Made by a program: the position numbers and the translations under genes
NCBI GenBank assembly: GCA_019614645.1
Contig: JABWDB010000004.1
Location: forward strand, 11,408,001-11,472,000
Direction of reading: 5' to 3'
From: Stratiolaelaps scimitus
Taxonomy: Eukaryota; Arthropoda; Arachnida; Mesostigmata; Laelapidae
Length of the DNA stretch: 64,000 nt
Part shown: piece after piece, positions 1-12,074 of the stretch
Numbering within the stretch: position 1 is the stretch's first letter
How the letters are laid out: every line of letters begins with the position of its first letter
The notes under the pieces: model-generated
What the model saw: the letters and a program-made list of their open reading frames with translations, nothing else
Database searches by the model: none
Told to the model about the DNA's origin: nothing

Positions 1-560
1 CTCGTTGACGTAGTTCCATCATTACATTTATTGCGTATAGACTTCAAAGGCAGCGAATAGGTATTTTAGAGCATGTCTAATCTTTTGCACCGCTTTTTCC
101 GAGCGATCTTAGCGTCTCAGAGGGTGTTCGATCAAATATGGCTAACGGTGCATTGTAAAACTGACAATAACGGTTAACGCCTCCCTTACACTAAGAGAAT
201 TCAGTTCTTTCTAGCAAAAGTTCGGACAAAGGCGCACTTCTCCTTCGTAACATGTTTCCCGCGTAATACTTTGCGCTTATCGTTCGAAAACATAATATAA
301 TCAAACAGGATAATTCGAGAAAATAAGTCGCGGACCTACCGCTGTGGCAAATTGCGCGCGAGTTATGCATACAACAGTGTGCCGCCCCATTATGTATGTA
401 TGTTAATCTAGAATGCATAATAGGATAATTCGATGCCAAACTTCTCCAAGTCCTCAATTAGGAAGGTTTGACAGGTTGACTCAGATGCACAATTTGGATG
501 CCCTCAAAATATCTGGTATCACGCCTTTGCACGATGTTTTTCACCAAGCGAACATCTATT

Positions 561-587
561 GAAGAGAGAGGGAGAGAGAGAGAGAGG
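561..587. repeat. (GA)n microsatellite
   Basis: GA repeat with one GGA interruption. Confidence 0.9.
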
Positions 588-1840
588 TATAGAACTAATC
601 ATCTATAATATTTAATGCATAGAAAAATGTGCAACTTCAAACGGGCAATTTATGAAGAGCGGTTCTTGCAGACGGCACTAGACGGACTCAATACAATCAT
701 GGGATATATTGTCAATATTAGTATATATATAAATTGCACTGCTTAAGCTGCTTTTGTCTGATATATTTAGTTATCTCCAGTTTCTCTCCGGATGTGTAGC
801 ATTGCATCGTGTGGTTTGCTACCTAGTTGGTAATGATTAAGAGCAACAAGGGCAATTTGCTGAATTTATATCTTCCAATAACCCTCACCTGCGCATGATA
901 CAGGTAATACTGTCTACATTTAATATGTTGTCTATTTTCATCCGAATTGCGGCCATACCAATCAGTATGAATATCTAATCGTCTTCTATACACAATTGAG
1001 TATTCAATAATCTCCAGTATTCGATATGTCGTCCGTGTTCATAGAGCATAGCAGCGTTATTGGCATAGTGTTTGCCATTCTAGCTTGAAAGTGATTTGTT
1101 GCATAATGATTAGGCTAACTAATCATTCCGCAACTTGATTAACGTACCACATCATAGCTCGTGCTTACGGTGGATCTGGGAGACGATCTCTGATAGGGAC
1201 AATGGCTACATTATGTTTATACAGTAGAGCACAACAAGGACAAAGGATAGTTCCACACATCTTGTTAAGTTCGCGAAGCGACTTCGTAATTCCTAGCTGG
1301 CGCATAGCGACGGCTACCTTTCCTGGTTGCGCTGAGCCAGTAACCGAAAATCGGCACCGTTACCACTCAAGGCAGATAGTTTAATGACTTTGCGTTGACT
1401 GGTGCCATATTTGCCGCACGTTACACGCGAGAATAACATCCTAACTTTCTGAGCTCTGAGCTATTGTATTCAGGTTACTCGTACTTGTTACAAAGTTCAC
1501 CAAATCCCGCGTCTATCTTCCCACCATTTGCTGATCAGTGTGCGGCGTTCAGTCTAAAAGTTCATCACTGGTCGGGAGCTCACCTTTCTGGGCTGTTACA
1601 CGGCGAGAATCTGCGATGGAAAAAGCTATTTGTGGTTGAAAATACTCCATTGCATCTTCTCTATCGCCCAACGCCGAATCGATTACATTGGCCATACATA
1701 AAGGACACAAAGTGACCTGACCTATTTGAATGTTTCTCCTTCATCAAGTTCACCCACAATTGTCAAGTCCGCAAGTACCCGAACTGGGAGGATGTATCCG
1801 TTATCCGAATTTTGTACGCGAGATTCTTTCTTCTTTACAT

Positions 1841-1875
1841 TCTCTTTCTCTCTCTCTCTCTTCCTCTCTCTCTCT
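1841..1875. repeat. (CT)n microsatellite
   Basis: Pyrimidine tract of CT repeats with TTT and TTCC interruptions. Confidence 0.9.
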
Positions 1876-2614
1876 GTGTATTCCGCTGACAGCTAGTAAT
1901 TTCATACCACGTATTCGTCCTAGTGTCCGAATGTATTGTACATGTTCTTACAAACAAGAATACCATTGTTTCTCAGCGAATTATTCTACGCATGAATACC
2001 CCCATTACCATATATAAAACGGAGTGTACGCCACTGCCTGTAGATGATTACCACCGTATTGTCGACATCACAACAGACGCAGATACGAAGAGGTGAAACA
2101 CAGGCGAAAGGCTCGACAATGCTATTACGCCCTTGTCAGGTTTCTGCTTCCGGACACAAAATCCTGATTACTCTCACATACTCCCGTTCATAGTCCGCTT
2201 ACTCCTACGCATCTTGTAGCTTGCCGGAAAGCCAAGATATAAAAATATCGTATCCGATAACCTCGCTATGGAAAGGGTCTAGATTCCTCGGAAACTCTTC
2301 TGCTGAGCCGATGTGCACGGAAATGCATTGTGACAGATACGCACATATGCATCCTCGACAGTTACATAACAACAGTCTATATATTATCCTCTTTTTCTCT
2401 TTCTCTCTCGCTCTCCTGGGCGTGCTACCCGTTAACGAATTAATGGCCAAAAGTCTAGTAATAGATGGCATGTGAGTTAAATTATTAAAAATGATTAAAA
2501 TGGCGAATTGATCGCAATAAAAATATACACTACTAGGTCACCCTCGAGTTTTTTCGAGATGTTTTTACTGAAGCTCCAAGCCTACAGATATGTGACTTAT
2601 GCACTTGTACTATG

Positions 2615-2616
<2 letters not shown>

Positions 2617-2679
<63 letters not shown>

Positions 2680-2680
2680 G
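2617..2680. repeat. (TA)n microsatellite, about 62 bases
   Basis: An almost pure TA tract, interrupted once by CA near 2667. This is one of the two longest in the window. TA dinucleotides are mariner target sites, though no element is seen here. Confidence 0.95.
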
Positions 2681-3694
2681 TCGATGTACTTCTAGCTCCA
2701 TGCGTTCTCCTTCGAAATCATAGCACTGAGATTGAAATGAGTATATCCACCCAGTCGAAATAAGAAGAAATGAATAGACCACGTAGGAAGCATGGGCGAG
2801 GCACTTGAGTTAAATATTACTTTCAATTTTATTAATCACGGTATATGTCCCTTCACAGAGCTCGAATAAACATCACATCCGGGACTTCGACGGACGTAGC
2901 TGATATATTTGCAATTTAACAATTTGTGCATGCTGACCTGTATCGTTCAACTGGTTTCGTCAGGTTTCGCTCGACCAATGATGGTCTTCACAGGTTTCTT
3001 GCGAAGATTTGGCATCGTCGCTCTCCGTGCTTGTTATACAAATGCTGTAGAGCTCGAAAATTTATGCTATTTCATGATACAATTGTGAACAAATGAAAAT
3101 TTGCTGTGACCCGTCGACTGCTACTGAATCATTGCTTGTTCTTGCCATGTTGTTCCCAGGCATGGAACAACGACAGTGGCACATCCAATGGCATCTCACC
3201 GATCCTCGGTAACTCGTTGATAGATTCTAATAGATGACTAGGAAGCGTTCGGTACGTTTGCTGATGATGAGACCCTTCTTTCGTCCTAATTAAAAGAGTC
3301 AGCCTTTTCTCTCAGCCATTAAAATGACTTCGTTCACTCTTCGATCCGTGTCGTCTTCTTTCACAATTAAGCAAAATCAGCAAGAAGAACGAACTGGCAG
3401 CAGACCTGCGTCTTTGCTCTGCGACCACTCTCCAGTCGCAGTTAATCAGATCCACGCAGGGACAGGAACTCCATTGGTGTCCGCTTGCCGTCGTTCGCTA
3501 CTTTTCGATTGAGTCATTCGGAACGCGAGTTTGCTGCCGGAGCGAGCTCTAGCAATTCGCCAGCGGGTCAACCAGCGGCTTGGCCCAATAAATTACAGTT
3601 ACGTCGTCTTTGAGAAAAACTATGGGGGCTAGTCGCCAAATTGAGCGATTGATGTCCCAATCACGCTCGTGATTGATGGCATCCGATCGACAAT

Positions 3695-3779
3695 ATCAGC
3701 TATCATATATATATATATATATATAGCTGATGTTATCAATTCGATTGTATCAATCACCTATATATATATATATATATAT
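3695..3779. repeat. Paired (TA)n tracts with inverted flanks
   Basis: Two TA tracts, 3705-3725 and 3759-3779, are 33 bases apart. The first is flanked by ATCAGCTAT (3695-3703) and ATAGCTGAT (3723-3731), which are exact reverse complements. The spacer contains two related blocks, ATCAATTCGAT and ATCAATCAC. The whole may fold as a cruciform. Confidence 0.75.
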
Positions 3780-4178
3780 CACTCATGTTCACAAGCTGTG
3801 GACGCCTTACGCGGCTCGAAACTGCGAGATCTGTATCTTTAAATGGAAGCACCTTCTGGATGATTGTCACGACCAATCCATTTGTATATTGTTACGCACA
3901 GGTATTTAAAAGATAGAGCCTATACCAATTGACCCCAGGCATAAATACCCCCGGGGCGTATGCCGACTGCTTGTCAAACTTGGGCCGGGCCCAAAGGCCG
4001 AGAGTCACAACTTTACAATTCTGTTGGCAACGGTTGGATAGAGGACGTTATCTGCCAGAGGCTACAACGCTATCGTCCTGCCGAGCCTGTTGAAGCAGCC
4101 GAGAACCACTAGATCATCGAAAGCAGCCAGGATGTTGAAGGGGAACGCAGGGAACGCGGTTGCCAATACCTGTGTGCC

Positions 4179-4310
4179 AGATCGCCGATTAAGGCGCGCA
4201 GGCCCATCACGGTCAAATCGGCGATTAAGGCTGTCCGTGAATGGTCGGAGCACCGATTGAGGTGGGCCGCTTGGGGTCAGAGCGCCAATCAAGGCACACC
4301 CTCCGGCGTC
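4179..4310. repeat. Degenerate 32-bp minisatellite, four units
   Basis: Four head-to-tail units share a 5' block like GCCGATTAAGGC and a 3' end GGTC or CGTC. They lie at 4179-4214 (36 bases), 4215-4246, 4247-4278 and 4279-4310 (32 bases each). Units 2-4 have exactly equal length although their middles differ, which fits an old tandem array. The period is not a multiple of three, so it is unlikely to be a coding repeat, although the minus-strand frame at 4062-4313 happens to stay open through it. The surrounding 3.95-4.62 kb is GC-rich compared with its flanks. Confidence 0.6.
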
Positions 4311-4738
4311 CACCGTTGCTATCAGCGGCTTTCGTGGTTTACGTGTGCGGCGAAGCGCACTGAAGCAAGAGGCAGCACGCTAGCGAAAGGCTAGCCACGA
4401 GAGCCTGGCACCCGCGGGGAAAACTCGTTGTGGGCTGCAAGAGAGATCGAATATTATCGGATGTCGTACGAGAAGCCGAAGAAGGAACATGGGTTACACG
4501 AGGAACGAGCGAACGGCATAGGACGCGAGGGGCAGCAAGCCTGAGGGCCTCAGACCGTTTGGGACAGAAACCGGCCTATTCAGGACAGCATTGGCTAGGA
4601 GCCGTACAATAGCCCCAAGCAGTACGGGGCGTAGGACGCAGCTGGCCTGTGGTTATATGGACGAATTATTAATTGTAAGAAAAATAGCGTTTGAATTGGA
4701 CGGAAATACGCCAGCTTATAAGTATGCGACCAAAGATC

Positions 4739-4784
4739 TATATGTATATATATAAGATCTATTTGTATATACATATATATATAT
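4739..4784. repeat. Interrupted (TA)n tract
   Basis: A TA-rich stretch broken by AGATCT and ATACAT, likely a decayed TA microsatellite. Confidence 0.7.
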
Positions 4785-5298
4785 CCTACTGCGCATTCGA
4801 TCGAGGTTGTTTGAAATACTTTTGCTGTTTTTTGTAACACGATACTCATATAATACAGGGCACTATGTAATAATATTCGGTTGTCGCTGCTAAAAAAAGT
4901 GATGCCGCTGTCAGCTCGAATTTCGTTCGAATCAGCGGCAGCAGGCCGGTGTTGTGTGTTGTCATACCCCCAAGTGCAAAGGCGGCGTTATTGGATCCCC
5001 TCCTGGAGCAGTTTCGTGTGCTTCTCTCCGTGGATATGACTGTGCGTTCATCTGCAGAGTCATCTGAAATGGAATTAGATTTGAGCTAGCGGGGATTTGA
5101 GCTACCTAGATGGCAAATAATAGGTGTATGGTATCACGCGCTCCTGAAACGAATTCCAGATCTAATCGGATTGACTTTGAGCTATCGTATATGTGTGCGT
5201 AGTCCGCATACCCTAACTTATGATAATCATTACTGGAGGGAGTCTCCAGCCACCATTATCGATACCCTTCGATTTGGAAGACAGGCAATAATCGCAGA

Positions 5299-5367
5299 GG
5301 TCTGTAGCAGAAGACCGGGTTATTTAATATATAGTAGCGCTGAAGGTACAGCGCTATATATTAAATA
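5299..5367. repeat. Nested hairpins with AT-rich stem
   Basis: A small hairpin, GGTCT/AGACC (5299-5317), is followed by a longer one. Its arm TATTTAATATATAG plus CGCTG (5321-5342) pairs with CAGCGCTATATATTAAATA (5349-5367), leaving a three-base bulge. The loop is only six bases. The length and bulge resemble a short microRNA precursor arm, but the loop is small for one. Confidence 0.7.
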
Positions 5368-5755
5368 TGAGCTTTACAACAACAGACTCACGCTTGAATA
5401 ATAACTGGGTATGCATACAGTAAGAAAAGTGTAGCGTTGACAAGACGCATGGCTGGCGTGGCTCGTTGTCGTTGCTCTGAGTACATAGTCAATATCTAGC
5501 TGGCTGTTGCCCCTGCATTCGCCGGTTAAATTTTGTCCTGCGTCGTCTATATTGGCTCCATTTGTACAATATATGTTCTGCCGAAACTCCAATTCCCTTT
5601 TAAACTTCACCATTCACTGTTAGCATAATGGCAGGTTTATGCTTGTTCTCGTCTGCAAAGTGCTAACTGGTACGACATACATGGTGCAGAGTTGTACAGA
5701 GGCGACTGACTTCCGATGTATTGTACAATAGTACAATCGCTTGTTCCTTGTCTGC

Positions 5756-6081
5756 TATAAAAGTGTGCTGGCCAACAAGAGCACTAGCATCAACTGTTCA
5801 CACTCGACACGAGGCGAAGGCGACGTCGAGAACAACAGACAGCCAGACACCCAGACAAGGTCGTCAAGTTTCGAATGCACGCTGCTGCCAGCAACGGCCA
5901 GTGCTGGGTGCGGAGCACGCATGGCTTCGAGTCGAGTCAGTCGAGAGCAGCCGGCGACAAATAACAACTTTACAACAACATCGAGGAAAGGCCGCAACGC
6001 GCGGGGCGGGGCGGGGGGGGGGTCGTTGAGGGACGGAGGCGCACTGGACAAGCTCTCTCAGATTCGTGCCGCATACTAAGT
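5756..6081 (+). promoter_or_regulatory. Candidate TATA promoter and 5' exon
   Basis: TATAAAAG at 5756-5763 is followed 34 bases later by an initiator-like ATCAACTG (5789-5796), the spacing expected for an arthropod RNA polymerase II core promoter. Downstream is a GC-rich segment with an ATGGC start in CGCATGGC (about 5921). Its frame (MASSRVSREQPATNNNFTTT onward) runs to a TAA next to a donor-like AAGTAAGC at 6078-6085. The segment carries a G-rich run at about 6001-6022. It could be a 5' UTR exon of a plus-strand gene. No downstream exon was identified. Confidence 0.35.
6001..6022 (+). promoter_or_regulatory. G-run cluster, possible G-quadruplex or GC boxes
   Basis: Two GGGG runs precede a run of ten G, all separated by single C residues. 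The layout can form a G-quadruplex and also resembles overlapping GC-box (GGGGCGGGG) sites. It lies about 250 bases downstream of the TATAAAAG at 5756. Confidence 0.35.
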
Positions 6082-6714
6082 AAGCAGGGAACAAGCAGAC
6101 CGCGGCTGGGGCAGGGTTCAGCCGCACGCCGCGCGAGCATTAGAATTCAGCGGACATGGCGTATACACATACGTTACAAACACCCATCGGCACTGTCTGA
6201 CAGGAAGCACTCTCTCAGAGCGGGTCGCCACCACACGGAACTGGTCGCGGTCCGCCACAACCAGACGGGCCTCTATGCGCACACGACCGGCCGTGGCAGG
6301 CCGCGTCGCCACGCCTATCCTGTTCTTGGAAGCGGGCAGGAACGTCCGCGTAAGCGGTGGCTGATAAGAAACACGTTGTGTATGTCGATGCTTCTGCTAA
6401 TTGTGCCGCCACCCAGTTTTCGCATAGCATTGCACGCGTGTAGAGGAGTAGAAGGAATAGGAACAATAATAATAGTAATAGTAAATTTTCTTCCTTCCAT
6501 TGATTTTGCGCCTCGCTTCGGCGGAAGAGTACACTTAGGTATTTAAGATGGAGTCCAACTTGAATCATTTCATTCAGCTGTTCACTGATGAACCGCTTGC
6601 GAAATGATGAGGGATTCACCTAATAGATGCCGGTACGACAATAGTCCGTGCACATGATGTTATCTCTCTTCCATTTTTGGTAAAAACCATGATTTTTGTT
6701 AGTCGAAAACGGTT

Positions 6715-6749
6715 ATCACAAATCGTGATGAATCATCATGATTTGTGAT
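6715..6749. repeat. 16-bp hairpin with 3-nt loop
   Basis: The arms 6715-6730 (begins ATCACAAATC) and 6734-6749 (ends GATTTGTGAT) pair at all 16 positions, counting one G-T wobble, around the loop AAT. It lies about 60 bases before the recognisable mariner relic, where the transposase N-terminus would be expected. Confidence 0.8.
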
Positions 6750-6808
6750 GTTTCTGCTAGCCACTTTAACAGCGCCGTTTCCGCTCTCAAACTCCTCAAT
6801 CTGACCTA

Positions 6809-7423
6809 CGAGTTCCATTTTTGAATGCGTTACAAGTTGACAGACGAGAACGAAGAGACCGACTAGCCGCTTGCCAATATCTGTTGGATGAGCATGGCAG
6901 AGACCAGTCTTCGATCCGATGATCACTTGTGACAAAACATGGGTCTGTTATGCACGGCCGCATGAAGGACACTTCCGAAAAGAACGAGGTTTCGTTGTGT
7001 ACCTGGTGGGATATCGAGGTATAATCTAGTATACCTGGAGTTATCTGGGGAGAGGTCGTACGACCGACAGTGATGTGTACACTGCGATGCTGGTCAATGT
7101 TAGCGACGGAATGAGTTCGAAGGAAAGGTTGTCCTCCTTCTGCAAGACAACGCAAAACTGCCGACGAGCACGAGGCCTGGCTGGCAGTTGCACGAGCTAA
7201 AATGGGATCTAATGATACAACCATCGAGTTTCCAATACACAGTCTCTTCAGATCACGATCTGTTTCCCGGATCTAAAACTGCGTGTATGTACAGCGGGAA
7301 ATTTTCTGGGGTCCAGAGGAGGCCGAATGCGAACTCGATGGCTTCCTGGACTTGCGATCATCTGATGTGCCTAAGGAAGGCATCGAAAAGCTGTTATTGG
7401 CAACGTTGACAGACAAGCATTAA
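6809..7423 (+). pseudogene. Decayed mariner (DD34D) transposase
   Basis: This is the relic of a cut-and-paste DNA transposon. Seen in order on the plus strand: a helix-to-catalytic linker reading RLAACQYLLDEHGRD (about 6866-6910), then MITCDKTWVCYA (about 6919-6954) around the first catalytic Asp. After a frame change comes SLCTWWD (about 6992-7012), the mariner WWD block, then VVLLLQDNAKLPTSTR (about 7128-7175) with the second Asp, then SSDHDLFPG with the third. I count 34 residues between the second and third Asp, the mariner spacing. A further frame change leads to EEAECELDGFL and KEGIEKLL, with a stop at 7421-7423. At least two frameshifts, in-frame stops and the lost N-terminal DNA-binding region mean it cannot make active enzyme. 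I could not identify terminal inverted repeats. The family call rests on motif order and is strong; the subfamily is not assigned. Confidence 0.85.
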
Positions 7424-9078
7424 TTTGAATGCAGAATATTATTCACATTGATTTGCATTTTAACCATTTTTTTTTAATTCTGAGTAAAAATGTGGATACG
7501 CGCGCTCACCTTCAACCGGATATTTTAGGTGATGATAACGATGATGCTAATGGGTGTTGTCGCCATCGCTTATTGTGCTTGTGCATATGGGTCACTGGAA
7601 AAGATCAAATTATCTCTGATAAATATACAAATACACTCAGAGCAAAAGACACACGCCGTTGCTTACGTGTTACTGCTGGGCCAGTGATAAGTAGGAGCTT
7701 TGTCTTAGAGCTATGTATGAGTGTGAACAGGGCAAACACCAATAGAGTATATAGACGGGCATTCGTTTCGAATCGAGGGTAAATAAATGCACGGCTATGC
7801 AGAACTTGACAATGTTGGTCCGTACAAGCCAATTCGAATTCCGTAGAACATCTGTTGAAATCGGCTTACCTCGAATGAGCATCGTAAACGCGCACGACGG
7901 GTCGGTTTATCTGACCTTTGGGCGTTTACGCGCTTCATCTCTGTGAGATTCCCACTACAAGCGGGGAAGTTCGACTATTTTTTCTTTTTATATTCGAGGC
8001 GGTATTCGCGAAGTTACGTAACCCTGTGGAAGATTCACCAACGTTTGATGGTTTCGAAATTAATGTTCCGTGCCCCTATTCCTTCTATTCTTTTTCTACA
8101 AATACAATACATCTTTTGATAACAACCTGTATTTCGAAACACAGCCGAGAGAGAAATCGCCCATAAATCATCCTCTCAAAGAAAGCCGAACTAATCTGGC
8201 TAATATCCCATAAGGTTGTGTAACTTCACGAACATCCTGTACACATACCGTGTGCGCATTGTTACGGTGCTAAATCGAGAAACTTCAAAATATTTTAATG
8301 TCGCATCAATAATACACGAGTGAGTGCGCGTCCAGAAAGCAGGCTACACTTTTGAATATCTCGTTTCTAACGTTAACCTGAAATAATCTGAATGAAAGAG
8401 ACAACTAACGGGAACAACGATAACCCCATCAGTGCTAACAAAAGCGTAAAGATAACGTGAATAGCACAAATCTCTAGGCAACAAACAAGACTAATAAAAG
8501 AACAGGAAAAACAGCGTATTTCATCGCGGCCCACCAAGCGTTGGCTCGGTGGTGTACTTGTTCATATATCCTTCTAATAGCTGTGTGAATGAGACACATC
8601 GAGGAAATAGGGCGGTGGGCGGTGGGCTTTCCCACTCCTGTATCACCTATTCTAGTCTGACTGCTATCGTAGCCGTTGCCTTCGGTCGCCGTACACGTCA
8701 TCGCTGTTAACGCCTTTAGCATCTATCGATATCTTCTGTTATTTCTTCATCTTAGCTGTTGAGCGTGGCCGTCGATCGCTGGTGCTGTTGAAGTCAGTGT
8801 CGACGAAATCCATAGGTTAGCGAAATCCATCCATCAGAAGGAATTTGAAGATTGAATTAATTGTTCGTCAGCCGATGACACCTTGTTGTTTTGTAGACAA
8901 GTGAATCTACCCGAATATGTGATAAAACCAAGATCAAGTGTCATCGAAATAATTACAGATGAGTCTAAGGTATAAGGCTTGTTCAGGCTGGCTTTCTGGA
9001 AATAATATGATGTTGTTATTTTATCATGTTTCAGGTAAATTCAGCTACGATTTACAATTGGACTGAAAACTTCGCTCG
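7424..9078. other. No gene seen between mariner relic and SINE copy
   Basis: There are T-runs near 7470 and 7980 and short frames only. The mariner 3' end, with an inverted repeat, should lie early in this stretch but I could not identify it. Confidence 0.45.
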
Positions 9079-9256
9079 GACAACTTGACTATGCACTTAT
9101 CTCAAAATACGGAGGAGACACGAAGGTGCGTGTGTCCGATCCCCACTAGTAAGGCCCATTTGCATTTAAAGGTCTCCGTCTTATGATAAGCGATGGCGAA
9201 AGCAGTTCAACCGTGGACGTTAAACGTTGGCTGCGAGTCAGCCTGGAAAATTTACT
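9079..9256 (+). repeat. SINE-like repeat, 5' diverged copy
   Basis: A B-box-like GTGTCCGATCCCC lies at about 9132-9144. It is followed by CATTTGCATTTAAAGG, then CTTATGATAAGCGATGGCGAA, ACCGTGGACGTTAAACGTTG and CCTGGAAAATTTAC. The order and spacing match the copies at 39.4 and 63.2 kb. The tRNA-like 5' part before the B box is poorly conserved, so the 5' boundary is approximate. This copy gives the best view of the 3' core, which also appears reversed elsewhere in the window. Confidence 0.68.
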
Positions 9257-12054
9257 TTTTTAGCTCTTTTGGGAAGCTCTCGGAATCTATCTTCTATCCT
9301 CAAGCAAGTCAAATTTCCGGTTGTCATCGCGACCAGTTCTCCGAATGAACGCTGACAACTTTGAGCCAATATAGCTACGCCGCTAGACGCGAGCAAAGTA
9401 TACATTTTGAACATTTACAGTGAGTAACAAAGTTTGGACTGTTGAAACGAGTTTAACTAAACGAAGCTAAATATTTAGCCTTTAGCTAAGTCACTTTCAG
9501 TTCGTTTAGTTAACACGTTGACACATGTTTTCTCCTTTTCGTGAATCATGACATGGCAGGGGAACACCTGCCCGCCGATTCGTCTGGCTACTCTCTACCT
9601 TGGTGGAGTAGTCGCTATCCTCACGTGTGAGCTCATACTTGGTTCTACATATGCATAATTTGTATATGCATATGTCTGACCTGTGAAAGAGCCACGATTC
9701 AGCCTACTTGTAAGCAATTTAAACTGGCTTCCTCCTCCTCTTCCTGGTCACCTCCTTGCAGGATTTGCTATTAGATTGGTCAGCAGTCGTTAGTTTCTAT
9801 TTATTTCCATTTGTTTCTATTGTGTGAGGAGCGGTTTGGTCGATTGTCTAAAACTATTCGATTGACCGTGTACGTTTAGAGAAGCGCCGACAGTTTGATG
9901 TTCATGTGGGGTCTTCATTGTTCGTATAACACCGAGTTTGGGGCGGCCGTTGGCAAATTGACGACTTCATGTATCGGTGCATACGAGCTTAGCACTCACC
10001 GTGCGGTTCCCGTACGAATATATATATATCCCCGTTATGCTCCCATCTCGCGTTTCACAAGATACGTCGCCTATAGACTGAGACGATTGTCCCATTGCCT
10101 AAATTGCACATTATCTGTTCGATCCTTCGTCGATCGGTATCTGAACGCACCCCGCCGCCCGACTGACAGGCCAATGGCTCCCTTGGGAGCCATCGTCTAA
10201 CCGAAACTTTCATCAATTTTTGCCAAGAATCTAACGAACGCATTGGGGTCCCAAACAAAAACCGATCAGCAGCATGAACTGTGACCACGACCAGGAGAAG
10301 ATTTTGGGGACTCGTCTATATCGACTAGGGAAAGAGAGGAGAACTGGCCGATTTTCGTCACACGGCTACTGCAGTTTCGTCTCTTGAATACAGCCACAGT
10401 ATCAACGACTACCGAGAATACCGCAGCACGAGATAGAGCCTCGGTGAGCTTAGTCAAAAAGAGAGAGCGAGCAACTCGGCTTCATGACACGCTGTATTCA
10501 TCGCCCAAGAAAGTAAGAGCACTTTTGAGCAGCTTTTTCTCACCGGCCCTGTCGGCTCCTTCGGCCTTCCTCCGCATGAACATCTTCGCGAGTGCGATGT
10601 ATGGTTGGGTTCTCGGATTTATCAACCAGCGATAACTTATGGTAATTAGTCATCTTTTTGTACACCCGGCAGGCTGTCATGTACAGACATCATTATATAT
10701 TTATTAGATTAAAGAGATAACCATGTGTTATAGGTGTGTTATTCTGATCTTTTTTTTATTTCGTATAACACGTTATCTGCGTCTGCACATTACCCAAAAG
10801 GGTGAGGGGACGAGACAAACAGTTTTGCAGGTTTCACGGACTTGCTAAGAAAAATCAGAGCCGAACACGACGGTTCTGTCTTCTGCCGCGGGAGCCATCT
10901 CCAGTATCCGTTACAGAAGTCATCAGCATTCATCCGGACAGCGTACTTTTTTTTAAGAGGTTAAAGGTATCTCGCACACGAGGACGAAATGCACTTAATC
11001 TAATCGGTGAAGGAACGGCCTTTACGTGACCATCACCGGATTGCTGTGGACCAGGTTCACACGTAGCTGGTACACAAGAAAATTAGGATTTAGAATTTGT
11101 CCTCGCCGCGCAATGTACTCGTCGTATGACATATGTGTCTGTGTGTGTATACTGCATGGTATCCTAGTACAGAGTACGTGAATGTCGTGACTGTGAGCTC
11201 ACTAACCCAGCACGGGTTCCCCATGGGTTCCGTTCAGTCTCTCGATGGATTTCTATTACGTCGCCTACTCGTCGTTCTCCAGTCACCCCCTCCTGCAAAC
11301 CGTCACAGCACCGGAACAATATTATATGGACTTCGCCCCAAATAGGCCACCTGTCTCAGTCAGAAGCGTTTTTCTCCGTTATTCTTTGCTTCTCCTCGTT
11401 TCCTTGTTGGCGTGGTATATTGCTTTAGCCTAGCTCACCTTACCAGAGCAAGCCTAGCGTCCTACCTTACCTAGCTACCGTCTTACCGATGAACGTATCC
11501 AGGCTGCGACGGGGTCCTACGGCGACTGTGGGTAGGCACTAGCAGCGACGACGGCTACGACAATTCCTGCGGAAACGGCCTAGTTGGCATGGCACGATCG
11601 GACTATAGCTATTTGAGAGTCAGGAGGGAGAGACTCCTGGCTGATGATGGTGGCCTTCCAACACAGAGAGAAAAGGGAGAGATAGAGATAGTGGCCCGGC
11701 CGCCATACTAACTGGTAGAACTGCTAGCCAAGCCTTCCACGTTGATGACTGTAGGAGAGGTAAGCTACAGCGGTTGCTGCTAGCTACCAGACGCTGACAG
11801 CCCAAGATGCGAGAAGGAGGAGGCCCATAGTCCAATCCCCATGCCCCAATCAGGTGCGACGTGAAGGCACGTAGCGTACTTGGGTGTTCCGGGTGTCCAC
11901 CGTACGTCGCGCGGCGTCCGGCGGGCCGGACCTCGCCCAGCTCCCTTGCTTCTTTACGCTACTGCCGCGCGGACAGAAAAGACGCGAGGCGAGGAGAGAA
12001 GATGAGTCCTCGGCTCGACGAAGCGAGCAGGTAATACACCAATGAGGTTGATGC

Positions 12055-12074
12055 TGAGAGAGAGAGAGAGAGAG
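12055..12074. repeat. (GA)n microsatellite in GC-rich patch
   Basis: Pure GA repeat about 110 bases upstream of the candidate start at 12181. GA repeats close to promoters can bind GAGA-type factors in arthropods, which is an inference here. Confidence 0.9.

Larger units (their letters stand above)
1..3694. other. No gene seen; microsatellite-bearing DNA
   Basis: Apart from the simple repeats listed, I see no exon with convincing boundaries. The short open frames (for example 2205-2475 on both strands) have skewed composition and mirror each other. Confidence 0.5.
3950..5298. other. GC-rich patch around minisatellite, then AT-rich DNA
   Basis: 3950-4620 is noticeably GC-rich and CpG-bearing, and holds the 32-bp array. 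It could be an old repeat element, but no copy of it is seen elsewhere in the window. From 4620 the sequence returns to AT-rich with no recognised feature. Confidence 0.4.
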
